NCBI GenBank assembly: GCA_026874595.1
Contig: CM049316.1
Location: forward strand, 32,715,339 to 32,779,338
Source of the DNA: Sipunculus nudus
Taxonomy: Eukaryota; Annelida; Sipuncula; Golfingiida; Sipunculidae
Direction: 5' to 3'
Length of the DNA: 64,000 nucleotides
Positions 12,558 through 25,249 of the stretch are shown here, one piece after another; positions within the stretch are counted from its first letter, which is position 1; each line of letters begins with the position of its first letter. The position numbers were made by a program, and so were the translations under genes. The notes under the pieces were generated by a model, which was not told the DNA's origin, did not search any database, and was given only the letters and a program-made list of their open reading frames with translations.

Positions 12558-15500
12558 TTAGATTGTTTAGAAAGGAACTGTAACGAGTAATGGCAACTGT
12601 CTTTTGAACAGACGTAAAGGATACTTGCTAGTCTCCATTTTTATTCTCATGACTCCTGTGATCTTCCAAATATAAATGAAACATCGCAAAATTGACAGTC
12701 CTATATCAAAATGAACAAAATTACCTTAACATTCAGTGTCGATTGTTTTAATAATTCAAAGCAGAACAAAATAAAATATGAAGATAAAACCTTTCGGACA
12801 TTCGATTCCTAATTTGGATGAAAATCGAAAATCTGATAAATGTCCCCGCGTACCTGTTTTTTTCACACTAAACTCAGTACATTTTGTTCCAAGAGCAAAC
12901 TCAGTAAAAAATGCTTGATAAGAAAAAATACATAATTATTGGGCATGAAAACATGAAGGGATGAAAACGAAATATGAAAACGTTCTCAATATCTTTACAA
13001 TAACTTTTACAGCTCGCTGTTGAAGTAATTAACCGACCAGGAGATTGAATGAGGGTATATAATGGTAGGCCTGATGCAATCTTGTAGGTGTCACTGCACA
13101 ACACCATCTTCACTGGCGGCATTTTAATGGAATGCCATGGAAGACTGATCATTGTTATCGCAAGACTACAAGTCATTAAGTAAACATTCCAGCATTAACT
13201 CCCCTTCCCCCGCCCCCCCCCCCCCCGCCTTCATCCTGTATGGAGGGGAGGTTTATAAGGATTGGTCAGTAATTATTTCTGCATAGATATTTCGATTTTT
13301 TTGTGGGTGGACTTCATCAGTTACCTTTTTTCTTATTCTTTATCTGTCTTATGCTTAATCTCAAATATGGCTGATTTTCAAAAACTGACCCTTGGTCATT
13401 ATATTAGTCATAGGTCAAAGATTTCATATTAATTTTCACCGAGACCTAATTTCGAAGGACGTACGGTACACTCGATATCCAATTCCCCATTGTCGCTTCC
13501 TATGAACACTTGGCGGTTTCAAGCATTAAAAAAAAAAATTGCTTTTGTTTCAGAATTAGGCATTTAGTTCCCTGCCTGATATCCTCATGTGTTAAACTGA
13601 TCGGATTTGGAACAAAAAAATCACTTGAAATTACTTAGGAGTTTTTGTACAGACTTCCCTGTTCTTAAGAAAGGCAATGATAGGAGGAGGTATTATCATT
13701 TATGAAGTATGGCAACCATCGTTTCTCCACTTGTCACAGTGTCGCCCGCCAGTGTCGCTTCTTATCACCAAAGAAGACTAGAATTAGTTCGTCAGCTAGC
13801 AAAAGTGGTGGTGGGGGGGGGGGGGGGAGGGGGTTAACTCTTACATGCACAAATACTGGGAATAATGCGGCACGGTAGACAAAATCAGGTTTTCAGCGTA
13901 AATTATTATATTTCTTAGATTTTCTTAGAAGAAAAATAGGGGCGCGCCCTCTAAATCGGTCCTTGGTTATATATGTATTTAAGCCCATATTAGTCTGACT
14001 TTCTTCCTCAGTATATTTGATATCTTTATGCTTAACGGCGAAACCAATTTAGTATTTTTGAAACGATGTGACCCTTGACACTTGGGAGAGGTTTTAATCG
14101 TTTTGTACGTCTGTCTTCGAACAAGAAACCAAAACTGGTCCTGCCATCTCGTGAAGGAATTTGGAAATTTAAGTCAAAAGAGCCATTATGCAAGGGGGGG
14201 GGGGGGGGTTATAGGTAAACATTCAACCTCGGCAGAGGAGGTCTGCGCACATGAGGTAGATCATTCGTTTACTGAATGTAAAAGATATATGTCAATTTTC
14301 AAGTCGAGAATCTTGCCCTGCCGCCTCATGCAAAGGAATACAAAGATGAGTTTGATTAATGCCGATTGGGAATTAGACTCCTGTTTTTTTTGGGTTTTTT
14401 TTTTTTGGGGGGGGGGTTGATATCATATCAGACTGCTCTATCATCTCCACTTGCATATGCATATTGAAAGGGAACCAGAGAGTTACGTCATGGGCTGTGA
14501 CGTCACGACCGTGCTGCAGGCTATCTGTCTGGTTTGTTATATAGGTAGAAACAAAAGAGTTCAGTTCCAGGTCATCACCTCTGGGCGTTAAGTACATGAA
14601 ATTACTTGAATCAGCAGTCTGGCTAATCAGTTATGTTCTTCTTGGACAAGTAACCCCATGCAAAGCGATTTGTCCCCGATTAATTTGCCGTTCAGGAACA
14701 CCCATGCTTCACGTCCTATGCAGTTTCCATTTGCTTTGGGTCAACAAAGCCAGGCCCCCAGTGCCAATAGGCAACATATTAGCTTTATTGAATGCTTGAC
14801 GCCCTTTGCGACATCGCTGAATACTAAAATTGCCACCAAGATTGGTTTATGGGAATCCAATATCATGTGACTTTCCATGTAATCTCCTCACTGCTTGGTT
14901 TTCTTGCACTTATAATACAAAGAACTTTCACTAATAAATACACCATAATATTTCATTAAATATTAATTGAGGCACATATTCGTAAGAAATACAAGATCTT
15001 TCACTTAATATTTCATAGAATATTATTCGGGTCAAGAGATTTTAAGGAAACACTAATGTAATTCCGAGTAAAAAATGAACTAGTTTATTTTCAAAGCTAG
15101 GATATTATAAATAATTGATAATTATCTTAACCAAGAGATTATGACTACAAACTTTCTCAATGGTTTAAAAGTCTCTGTAACCAACGAATTTAGTAGCGGT
15201 TATCCCCTAAAAGGAGTCAATTTTTGTAGGAAATATTAATAACTTATAATACTGAGTAATCAACCGCGACATCGAGGATCCGTGCTAGTCTCTATAGCTT
15301 CAGTTCAAATTATTTTGTCACTGATGTGTTTGCTTAGTGTCTTCGGTATGGCAGGACCTTAATTTTATAAAGAAATGTTAACTTTGATTAAAAAAATTAA
15401 AAAATGTTGAGGTACATTTTAAATTTAAATCATGTAAGTAAGGCTTGCTTGTTAACCGCTAAAAGCTGTAGCTTTTACAAAAGATGGGTTTGTTTAAATT

Positions 15501-15594
15501 ATATCAAACATTATATCAATATATATTAATATAATGTATCATTTGATTAATATTTCAATTATAATATGTATAGTTTATAGTATAGTCTCTCATG
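12558..15594. other. Anonymous sequence with poly-C and poly-G runs
   Basis: Homopolymers at about 13207-13226 (C), 13813-13827 (G), 14194-14208 (G) and 14405-14417 (G). No recognisable exon. CRE-like ACGTCA sites occur at about 14485-14507. Open frames such as 12901-13176 and 14082-14420 have no domain, and the latter ends in homopolymer-coded Phe/Gly. Confidence 0.4.
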
Positions 15595-17348
15595 TAGTAA
15601 AATCCCAGACCCATAAACATGAAATTAATGTACGTGTTACATATTTCACATATTGCTGATTCCCTGCTGATTTATTGCCTAGTATTAATCGTCAACAGTA
15701 TTAATGCGAAACAAACATTTAGAAATCAATTTGTGTGGTTAGTAAAAAAGAGATTAAAACAGCCTTATTGATCCTGTTAAAGGAATAACTTATGGCCTGT
15801 TAACTATTCCAGACGCCTGTTACAGATGAGCATTAAAAACCTTTGTCTGAATATCTTTTAAGTGTAACTGAATATAGGCGGGAATAGGTCAGCTTATTAT
15901 AACTGTCACAAAAGGATGGGAATAGTTTAACAAAAAAATATGCCGCCCTGACAAAAGAAGACAAAACATCTGCAAGTGCACAGGATCATACTGATTCGGT
16001 CCGTAAAAAAATATTAAGTGTGTACATGTAAATGGCATGTGGCGAATTCAAATACATGTATCTTTAAGACCCCGTAGGTTAATGTCGGATAATCGGGACC
16101 AAGCACCTCAAGATTTAGATACCATTACCACGAATGATAATATCAGGAATAACTATCAGGTCTGCATCGACAAGAAGATGCGCGTGCTTAGAAAAGCAGA
16201 ATGCCACAGCAGATGGTTATAAGATACGCTTAGAACGTATTCGAATAATATTGAGATGGGCAGTTGAATATGTAATATAAGGATAACTGTTACAAGTGAC
16301 CATATATGTGTATGCAGGTAAAGTCAACATGGATTGATCTTGAACATGGTTGAAATTATGTATTATATTTAAATCCTATAAGACACAACAATGCCTGAAA
16401 GACAGTCAGTGGGAACATCGGAATTACTTATTTTTCTGCTAAAGTCCGATTATATAAAAGCATTGGTGAAAACGTTTACCATGCAACTGCGGAAGCCGAT
16501 GATGCTGTGTAAGAGATCAGGTATTAAATTGGGCAATCAGCGCCGCTCTTCTTGAATTCGAATCGCAATTGAAGATCTCTGGTGAAGGTTCCCTCCTTAA
16601 TTTAGAAACACTCTACTGCATGATCCAACTCTTTATTACATACCTGTTATACACGTTGGTAATATCGTTGGTAATATCGGGGGATTAAAGACATTGAAAT
16701 CAAATGTCAATTCATGCATAAAAACACCTGTAATAACACGGTAGTATAATCGCATGACAAATGCCCCAAACGTTTTCTTCCCAACGTTTCTCTGTGCACA
16801 GGATATGAAACCTTGATATAACTAATGCCTCCTGTATAGGGAGAAAGTTTTAAATATGCAATTTAAAGAGAAATATTTTGAAGTATTATTCACATAAGAA
16901 TTATTAGGATTTTCTGCTCCACAACTATTGTTCCATTAAATGTCTTTGGATAATGTGGTTATACCTTATTGGGGCTTAGCTTTAATATTTATATTTTTAC
17001 AAGTTAAAACTTAGGAAATAAACTGCACGGTCCATACATTCAATTGTATGTTACATGTTGATTTATGTGTTTCCAAGTTAACTAGTCACAAAATATCAAC
17101 TAATTTAATTTTCGTGGTAAAATATTTGATGTGGAAGACTATGTTTAACTTTGTAAATTTAATGACTTCTGCAGTCTAGGCACCAAGGACCCGCAGGTGC
17201 AGTAGTCATTGGGGCTTGGTGAACGCCAGGACATAAAATGAGAGGAAGCGTGTGATGCTGCCCTGTCACCTAGTCCGAAACCGGAATAGAAATCTGTAAA
17301 TGTCGTATATGTAGTTACGTTTGCATTAACAATGAAGGTGGCTACCTC

Positions 17349-17372
17349 CAAAAAAAAAAAAAAAAAAAAAAA
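17349..17372. repeat. Poly-A run in the left arm
   Basis: An A tract of about 24 bp. At the corresponding place in the right arm (about 22672-22692) only interrupted T runs occur, so it expanded after the arms separated. Confidence 0.9.
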
Positions 17373-18059
17373 GATTCCATCCGAAGTGTTGGCCTGTAAG
17401 CCCGGATCTACATAGTCTGTTTTATCCAACAAGTGTACCGTAGAGATAATTGTATTCCTGTAATGTACAAACTTTCCTTTAGGAATAATGCGTACTCATA
17501 TGCCATTTTACATATGCAGATATGCCTTCCTTTCTGCTGATCAAATATGGCTTATTATTTTTTTGTGTGCATTATTTGTCTCTATATAGCTTTTATAAGT
17601 ACCTTATTTATAACTTGTAACAATAAGACCTGTTTCATCTCATGTTCAGATAAACTATATAGAAATATGAAATATCCAGACAACGGTTTTTACCGATCCC
17701 CCCGTTCTACAAGGTACTTGGAATAGTTTAATATGACATGAAAATTTCTGTATCAAGACCACAAACAAGGCTTTTGGAATCTTGGAATCTTCCATATAAC
17801 CACACCAATTGATTCTAAATGTTTGTTTTGTTGTAATATGGTAGGCCCCTAGACCATGTAGTACTACTATAAGAAAATCAGCAATATAATAAAGAGATCA
17901 CGAGCATCAATTTCATCAGCAGTGATCAGGTCTATTTCCTTTTGATCACCACATCACATAACTTATGACAGTGTAGTGCCCAAGATATTTTTATGCTTTA
18001 AAATATTAGTACATACATTTGACTTTGACCTTGCTTACCCTCTGTAACTTCCAACAACT

Positions 18060-18365
18060 CCTTGTTAGTTTCTCTTAACAGAACAAATTAAAAGTATAAA
18101 ACGATCCAATTATCTAATATCATTAAGTTTTATCATTATCTCTATGTGAAGATTGCCATGGCCACACTTTTGGATTCCCTGGAGTCACAGAGCTCATAAA
18201 AAAACTCCTATTAAGTTGCAATCGACAGAACACATCATAAGACGTAGAAATCGATCCAATATCATTAAGTTTTAAGCGACAACTTCAGTATAATAGCATC
18301 ATCTCCACGTTAAGACTGCAGTGGTGGCCATCTTGGATCCCTTGGGGTCACAGGGTGCATAACAA
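18060..18365 (+). repeat. Two tandem ~160-bp units, present only in the left arm
   Basis: Unit 1 (about 18060-18210) and unit 2 (about 18225-18365) share CGATCCAATAT, ATCATTAAGTTTTA, ATCTC.ACGT.AAGA, GGCCA...TTGGATCCC and GGTCACAG. They belong to the GGCCATCTTGGAT family seen at 450-990 and 24120-24400. The right arm has neither unit. Confidence 0.7.
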
Positions 18366-18730
18366 TAAATGCATTCATTCATCAGCTTAAGTGCAAATAA
18401 AATGAAAGCAAACACTATCTTATTCAATTCCTAAGAAAACGTCGTTCTGTTACACGTGCAAGTACACTATATCCCCAACACTCAATAATTCCCTAGGGGG
18501 AATGCGGCCATTTTGGATTTTCGGTGTTAGAGGGATATGAAAATTTGTTACCTAACATTTTCCATTAGTTCATATCCTGTTTATTCTAAAATCAGTCATT
18601 TTCGCAATTTGGGCATCAAATTCCTACGGAAATACATCCCCGTCTACACTAATATGTGATATGCATAATAGTATAGTTTGTGTATAATTGCATCATATAA
18701 TTTATAATAAGATTTATCTGCATTCCGATT

Positions 18731-18733
<3 letters not shown>

Positions 18734-18800
<67 letters not shown>
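18734..18800. repeat. (AT)n microsatellite
   Basis: Uninterrupted AT repeat of about 67 bp. Confidence 0.97.
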
Positions 18801-18802
<2 letters not shown>

Positions 18803-19689
18803 AGATTATGTTTCTCCTTTCACTTACTCTTGTAAGAATATTGCAAATTCGCCAATCAGATTATTAACTTTAATTTAAAATTAAGCTCATAGTTATTATT
18901 CATTCACTTTTTCCCTGTACATAGTCAGGACCCCATGAATAGGCTGTCATAGTAAAAATGTATCACGAATGAATGAATAAAAAAAATAAGACTATATCAT
19001 ATTACTATAAGAGTTCTTTTCCTGTTTTAGTGCTAACAATAAGAACTGTGCCTTGAATTCCTGTAGGTGGGTTAAGTTTCTTGCAAAGGTTACTTACACG
19101 CAGGCAATTGGATTTGCAAAGTTCAAAGGGACACTATGTCAGTCTGATTACCAATAGAGCCAGACCTTGTTCATGACAAGCATAAGCTGCAGGGACCATT
19201 TGGCCAGAGGTCCTCATCTCAATGTACAAAAAAAATCTTAGTTTCCTCTCCGCTTTTCTTTATATAGAGTTTTCAGATAAAGTGGGAGTGTGTCTATGTG
19301 GAAGAGGTTCGTTATAACAAACAAGACTAACAGTGCAGATGGTTTTTCTATAATGATTAACCATACAGATATTTCTTTTATCTTTAAATGAAAAAGTTAG
19401 CCTATCTCCGATTTAGAACCTTATAACAGGTTATCCGAAGTTGGCTTTTTTTGTAGAACACATGGGCGGATTTAGGGGAGCCCCCTCTATATTTGGATAT
19501 AAAAAAACATATGTAAAAATTGAGAAAAAAAAACCCTTAATACCAAAGAAGTGCAGAAAGTTATATATATAGTCTATTGGCATTCAAAGGTATTGCGGCC
19601 TTTCTATAATCTAAAGTTCTCCCCGGACTAAGTCGAGTAATTAAACATTAACCATATAACTGAAACAGAAAAGCATTATTTTAAGAAAC

Positions 19690-20045
19690 ACTGCAAGATG
19701 TAAGCAGAGCAAATCATATAGTAACTGATGATGAAGGAGAAAAGGGGAAAGGAACATAGAATGTTGGGGCAAATAAAACATAATATGTGGGTGAGAGAAA
19801 GGTGAAGAAAAAGAGCAGTGAGTCTCTAAAGATTATTTTAAAAGAACAAAAGGTGAGCAACCGAAAGACGGAGGGCAAAATGTAAAAAAAAGGTGAAAAA
19901 AAGGAAGAAAATCAATATATCGAAGGATAACAAAATATTAAAGGAGAAAAATAAAAGGAAAACGACAAAATTTTTGAAAGAGCCAAAAATATGAAAGGGT
20001 GTGTGCATGTTCGGGTGTTAGGAGGGGGAGGAGAGATAATTAGAG
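19690..20045 (+). other. Purine-rich strand-asymmetric stretch
   Basis: About 350 bp in which the plus strand is strongly A/G-biased (many AAAGG, GGAGAAAA and GAAGAAAA words). It is not a simple repeat and has no open frame. Confidence 0.6.
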
Positions 20046-20621
20046 AGAGCTAACGTAATGTTAAAAGCAAACATTGACAAACGAGAGCGGTTTCGTGACT
20101 CTTGGCGACGAGAGAAGGACGGGACATGGAAGCAGTAGTTAGGTTTATTGAACTAGGTTTAGCTGTAATTAATAGGATGTAGCCCACTATAGGTCCGGTG
20201 TTAATGAACAGACCTTGGATGTCTGGATGTTTATGGAGACGAAGGTGCCGGAACGTGGGCGGAATACAATGGGCCATTTGCACGCACTGGTCACGTGACC
20301 ACCCAGGAGATTAATTATATGTAGATTTTCATAAATATTTTTTTTTTTCGCAAAGATACCCACAGACAGGTCCCTTTTTGATTCAACACACTATAAGTGC
20401 TAACTTAGAACTGTTTAAGCGTGTAGGCTTGGCATTTTATCTCAAGCAAGCAAACATAGAATTACGTTTAACAATGTAACACATAAAGATAATTCTAGGG
20501 TCAGAAAAGTTATATTAAGATTCCTTGAAGTATTGAGTGAATTGTACGGTTTTATAGTTAATGATATGCTATCTCAACTCGGCAGGTTTTCTCGAGAGTA
20601 ATTAATTATTTCAAATTTTAT

Positions 20622-20710
20622 AACTCAAGTGGCTTAAAGAAACTTTTTTAACAAACTCAAATGGTTTAGAGAAACTTTTTTATAAACTCATGTGGTTTAG
20701 GGAATCTTTA
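20622..20710 (+). repeat. 31-bp minisatellite, about 3 copies
   Basis: Units start at 20622, 20653 and 20684 with consensus AAACTCAARTGGTTTAGAGA followed by AACTTTTTTA. The last copy is truncated. Confidence 0.85.
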
Positions 20711-21794
20711 CCTATATCTATGTCACTGACACTCTAAAAAACCTTTGTATTCTGACATCGATGACCGGCACATAATAAAAAATAACACGGCATACTTAAA
20801 AAATGCATACAAGAAGTATGACTAAGTGCGTAATTACAAACATTACAGCGGACGTCACTTTTATATATATGGTCTTTGACTAATTATCGATGTCGCTTTT
20901 TTTTGAAAATTTCGTTATAAAGGCAAATATTGTCCCGTTCACTTAATTTAAAATACAACTGAATAACAAACACAAGAACATGAACTAAGACACAACTCAC
21001 ACGCGAAAGAGAGCACACTCAACAAATGCAATGTATTGACGATTGTTTCCCTATCCGCGAGTGTATGCGCCAAACGCAATCTGTCCTAAACATAAACAAG
21101 CGCTTCAGTGGATACTTGGGTGGCCCGTGACCTTCATCTTAATGCTTCTAATGTGTATTTGCCAAGAAAATTTAATTTTCTTCCTTTTTTATATTAGTGA
21201 ATTTAGGTGTCTTTACGGAATAAACAAGCCAAGAGAAAGTTGGCCTGTGCAAAAACAAGGAATTCAAAGGGACACATAAAAATATTTGGCTGCCTCTGCG
21301 CAGCATGTTGGGCATCGATACGGGATACGGCGTGCTATAAATGTGACTCCACTTTAAACTCTGCCATCACACGTCCCCTTGCAACCGAACTCTCTCGGTA
21401 GATAGACTGTCCTACGAGTACCTTCATGTCGCTACCCCTCCCCCTAATCGAATACTGACATATGTATTTCTCCCGGTTTCTCGAAACCGCCATATGTGAC
21501 AAACTAAAACACGCATATCACAAGTCAGATTTGAAGGAAGAATAATGACTTTGAATCTTACATGTATCGTTTAGTGTTAAGTGTCGTGTATTGTATCGCT
21601 AAGGAATTGTCGAGATACATATCGCATTTGGAGGGATCGTTTCTTTACGACCAAAATGTGAAACACTCTTCCATAAATTGCGCAGATTTGGACGAAATAT
21701 TTGGTTTGCTCATTACATTGTCGTCAAACATGCAAGCTAATAGGAATTTGATGCCCAAATTGTGAAAATGACTGATTTAGCATAAACTGAATAT

Positions 21795-23500
21795 GAACTA
21801 ATTTAATATGTTAGGTAACAAATTTTCAGATCCCTCTAACACCGAAAATCCAAGATGGCCGCCTTCACTCACTAAAATTATTTAGTGTTAGAGACAAAGT
21901 GTACTTGCACGTGTAACAGAACGACGTTTTCTTAGGAATTGAATAAGACTGTGCTTGCTTCAATTTTTTTGCACTTAAGCTGATGAATGAACGAACCAAG
22001 AATAGTCGGAAGCTCACAGAGGGTACGCAAGGTCAAAGTCAAATGTATGAACTAATATTTTAAAGCATAAACATCTTGGGCACTACACTGTCATATGTTA
22101 TGTGATATGGTTATCAACAGGAAAAAGACCGTATGAAATTGATGCTCGTGATCTCTTTTTTATATTGCTGATTCTCTCATAGTTATACTACATGGTCTAG
22201 GTGCCTACCATATAAAAAAAAACACATTTAGCATCAATTTTTGCGGTTATATGATGAATAACAAGATTCCAAAAAACTGGTTGGTGGTCTTGTTACAGAA
22301 ATATTCATGTCATATTAAATTATTCAAAGTACCTTGTAGAACAGGGGGATCGATAGCAACCGTTGTCTGGATATTTTATATTTCTATATAGTTTATCTGA
22401 ATATGAGCTGAAACAGGTCTATTTTTTTCGAGTTATAGATAAACTACCTCTTAAAGCTAAAAAGAGACAAATAATGAAAAAAAAACTAATCAACCATATT
22501 TGATCAGCAGAAAAAAAGGCACATCTGCATATGTGAAATGGCATATGAGTACCCATTATTTCTAAAGGAAATTTGCACATTACGGGAATACAAATATCTC
22601 TTCGGTACACTTGTTGGATAAAACGGATCATGTAGATCCGGACATAAAAGCCAACACTTCGGATGGAATCTCTTTTTTTATCATTATTTTTTTGTGTGGA
22701 GGTAGTCGCTTCCATTTTTAATGCAAACTTCTGTTCAAATATGTACATCTGCAGATTTCTATTCCGGTTTCGGTCTACGTGACAGGGCAGTATCACACGC
22801 TTCCACTCATTTCGCGGATCCCCCGAAAGGCGCACTCGTTTTTTTAGTCGTTGGGCACGACCTTCCCATTCCACTGCCCATCACAATGTTATTCGAATAC
22901 GTTCTAAGCGTATCTTATAACCAGGTTCTGTGGCATTCTGGTTTTCCTTTGCACGCGCATCTTCTGGTCGATGCAGACATGATAGAAATTCCTTATATTA
23001 TCATCCGTGGTAGCGGTATCTAAATCTTGAGGTGCTTGGTCCCCATTATCAGACATTAACCTACGGGGTTCTTAGGTACATGTATCTGAAATTACCATAT
23101 GCCATTTACATGTACAAACTTAACTTACGGACCGCATCAGTATAACCCTGTGCACGTGCAGATGTGTTGTCTTCTTCTGTCAGGGCAGCATATTTTTCTG
23201 TTTTACTATTTCAATCTTTTTGTGACAATTACAATAATAGCTGATTATATTCAGATAAACGTTTCTCATGCTCCATGAAGTGTACCAGGCGTCTGGAATA
23301 GTTAACATGCCATGGATTGTTCTTGTATCAGGATCTACAAGGCTGTTTTAATCTTTTTTACTAACCACACAAATTGATTTCAAATTGGTTGTTTCGCATT
23401 AATACTGTTGACGATCAATAGTAAGCAATAAATCAGCAGATAATCAGCAATGTGTGAAGTAATACGTAAATCAGTTTCATGTTTTACAGGGGGCCCAATC
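21795..23500 (-). repeat. Right arm of the large diverged inverted repeat
   Basis: About 1.7 kb that pairs with 15595-18590 in reverse complement, with many substitutions and indels (roughly 75-85 percent by eye). The open frames 22419-22874 and 22721-23023 lie inside this non-coding repeat, and their counterparts are not open in the other arm. It is therefore an old repeat pair and not a gene duplication. Confidence 0.85.
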
Positions 23501-24119
23501 ACCTATTTGACCTTTATAAACTAAAGCTAATCCCTTGAAGATTTTATTCAAAATAGGCCAGAAAACGTTGATATCACGCACACAGGCTGCTTGTTTTGTT
23601 TATATCAACGTATTTATAAAACATAGGGACCGCCAAAATAAAACAAATTCAACAATGGCATCGGACAGCAAGTCGGATAGGCGACAGTTTCACAAATGGC
23701 GTTTTGCAACAATACCCTTTTGTGACTCTGCATATACGCCACATACCATGTTAGGTGACATTTTCCCCCTATTGATAACATTGCTGTGTTTACAAACATG
23801 TTTTAGATCAACAAGTTCATACATCCTTCACGGAGTTATTATAAGAACTTTCCAAAACCAGAATTACCTTTAGATCATTAATATATACCAGAAATATATA
23901 AAATATAAGCCAGATATCACAACTTCACTTCAAAAAGGTAGTTGAATGGGTACCTTTAGGGTCCATTTGAAAACCATATGACAGTAGCTTAGTGAATTTT
24001 TTTTTAACATCGTCCTTATGATATATTATTCTGCCAAGGCAATTATTAATACTGTTGACTATTTGCAAGCGTAGTACCCAAGATGTCTAATTTTATTCTT
24101 AAGATCGAAGGTTGGTAAA
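23501..24119. other. No recognisable gene
   Basis: A 112-codon plus-strand frame (23535-23873) has no recognisable motif or splice context. Confidence 0.4.
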
Positions 24120-24400
24120 TAAATTTGACCTTGACCTTGAATACCCTCCCTAACCTTTGGACATCTGATGGAGTAGTTTGATTTACCAGTACACATTCAA
24201 AATCATATGAATTGATCAAATATTATTCATTTTGATGCGATAGTTACAATATAAAAGTACTAGGCTTTTATTATGATAGCGGCCATCTTGGATTTTTGGG
24301 GGGTCAGGGGGTTGATAAAATTTGTTATCTAACTTTTTCCATCAGCTTACACCTAAATGAAGTGAAAACAAGTACTATCTCAATATTGGCATTCAATTCC
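24120..24400 (+). repeat. Diverged copy of the GGCCATCTTGGAT repeat family
   Basis: CTTGACCTTGAATACCCTC, GCGGCCATCTTGGATTTT, GGGTTGATAAAATTTGTTA, CCATCAGCTTACACC and CAATTCCTACGG follow the order seen at 18030-18630 and, inverted, at 21795-22080. Confidence 0.7.
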
Positions 24401-24905
24401 TACGGAATTGGGATTTTGCTACATGAGCGACTACACTGTAAGTTGAATGTTAGAATAACTATTTTAGTTTCACCTTGTTACATGTATAGGAACTCTATGT
24501 CCAAACCTTTCTGAACTATCATTTATAATCGAGTTACGGTAATCCTATCATAACCCCTGGGTCGCAACATCCTTTAAACAAAAAATTCCGGGGAGGTCGC
24601 CTACCGTTACCCCAGATACCGTGCACCTTCAAACGTCGTGTTTATCTGATGTTTTCCCACCCTAGGATAATCCTTCGTATTGATTCTGTGGTGGGAGGAG
24701 GCGTATCAAAGAAAATCACAGGAGGAACGAAAACGAGGCCAGACTAAAGGGCTGAACTACCCGCATACCAGTCATCCGATGACGTAAAATATAGATAAGT
24801 CATCCAGGAATGGTTAATTTCCGATTCATTTTAGTGAATCATACAAACTTATGGTGTCTCAATTACTTGCTTAAATATAACTTAAATAGTTCATAATAAC
24901 ACCTT

Positions 24906-24932
24906 TGACGTCATACCATTTCAATGACGTCA
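24906..24932. promoter_or_regulatory. Two CRE-like TGACGTCATACC sites 19 bp apart
   Basis: TGACGTCA at 24906-24913 and 24925-24932, each followed by TACC. This matches the CREB/ATF consensus. No adjacent transcript is recognisable, so function is uncertain. Confidence 0.3.
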
Positions 24933-25188
24933 TACCGCTTGAATAATAATGATATAATACTATTATCAGACCATTAGTGTAAGACCTGCCTTGCATGATT
25001 ACAGCATTTATAACGCATCCTTGCGTGACCTTTTTATTAATGAATAATTGCAAGTAAACATCCTATTTTTGACCGGCTTATTACCATTACGAGTTGAGCA
25101 AAGAATTTTATTTGCCAGCCAGTCAGAAAGAAAATATTGTTTAGCTGAAATCCGGTATTTATTAATAACAATTCTTTGGATCTGGGAG

Positions 25189-25191
<3 letters not shown>

Positions 25192-25244
<53 letters not shown>
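25192..25244. repeat. (AT)n microsatellite
   Basis: Uninterrupted AT repeat of about 53 bp. Confidence 0.97.

Positions 25245-25249
<5 letters not shown>

Larger units (their letters stand above)
15595..18590 (+). repeat. Left arm of a large diverged inverted repeat
   Basis: Blocks match the reverse complement of 21795-23500 in collinear order. Examples: GAACGTATTCGAATAATATT, AGATTTAGATACC, CAAGCACCTCAAGATTTAG, AAACCGGAATAGAAATCTG, CACGAGCATCAATTTCAT and GTAACAGAACGACGTTTTC (some read on the opposite strand). Relative to the right arm this arm carries about 0.9 kb extra (16276-17215) and about 0.3 kb of tandem units (18060-18365). The spacer is 3.2 kb. Non-coding. Confidence 0.85.
18591..21794. 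other. Spacer of the inverted repeat, no recognisable gene
   Basis: Holds an (AT)n tract, a purine-rich stretch, a 31-bp minisatellite and unremarkable sequence. The minus-strand frame 20050-20283 shows no domain. Confidence 0.5.

Noticed and set aside
16540-16575. tRNA-like B box (GAATTCGAATCGC)
   Set aside because: No A box at the right distance and no cloverleaf arms.
22419-23023. 151- and 100-codon frames at 22.4-23.0 kb
   Set aside because: They lie in the right arm of the inverted repeat, and the matching left-arm sequence is not open, so coding is not conserved.
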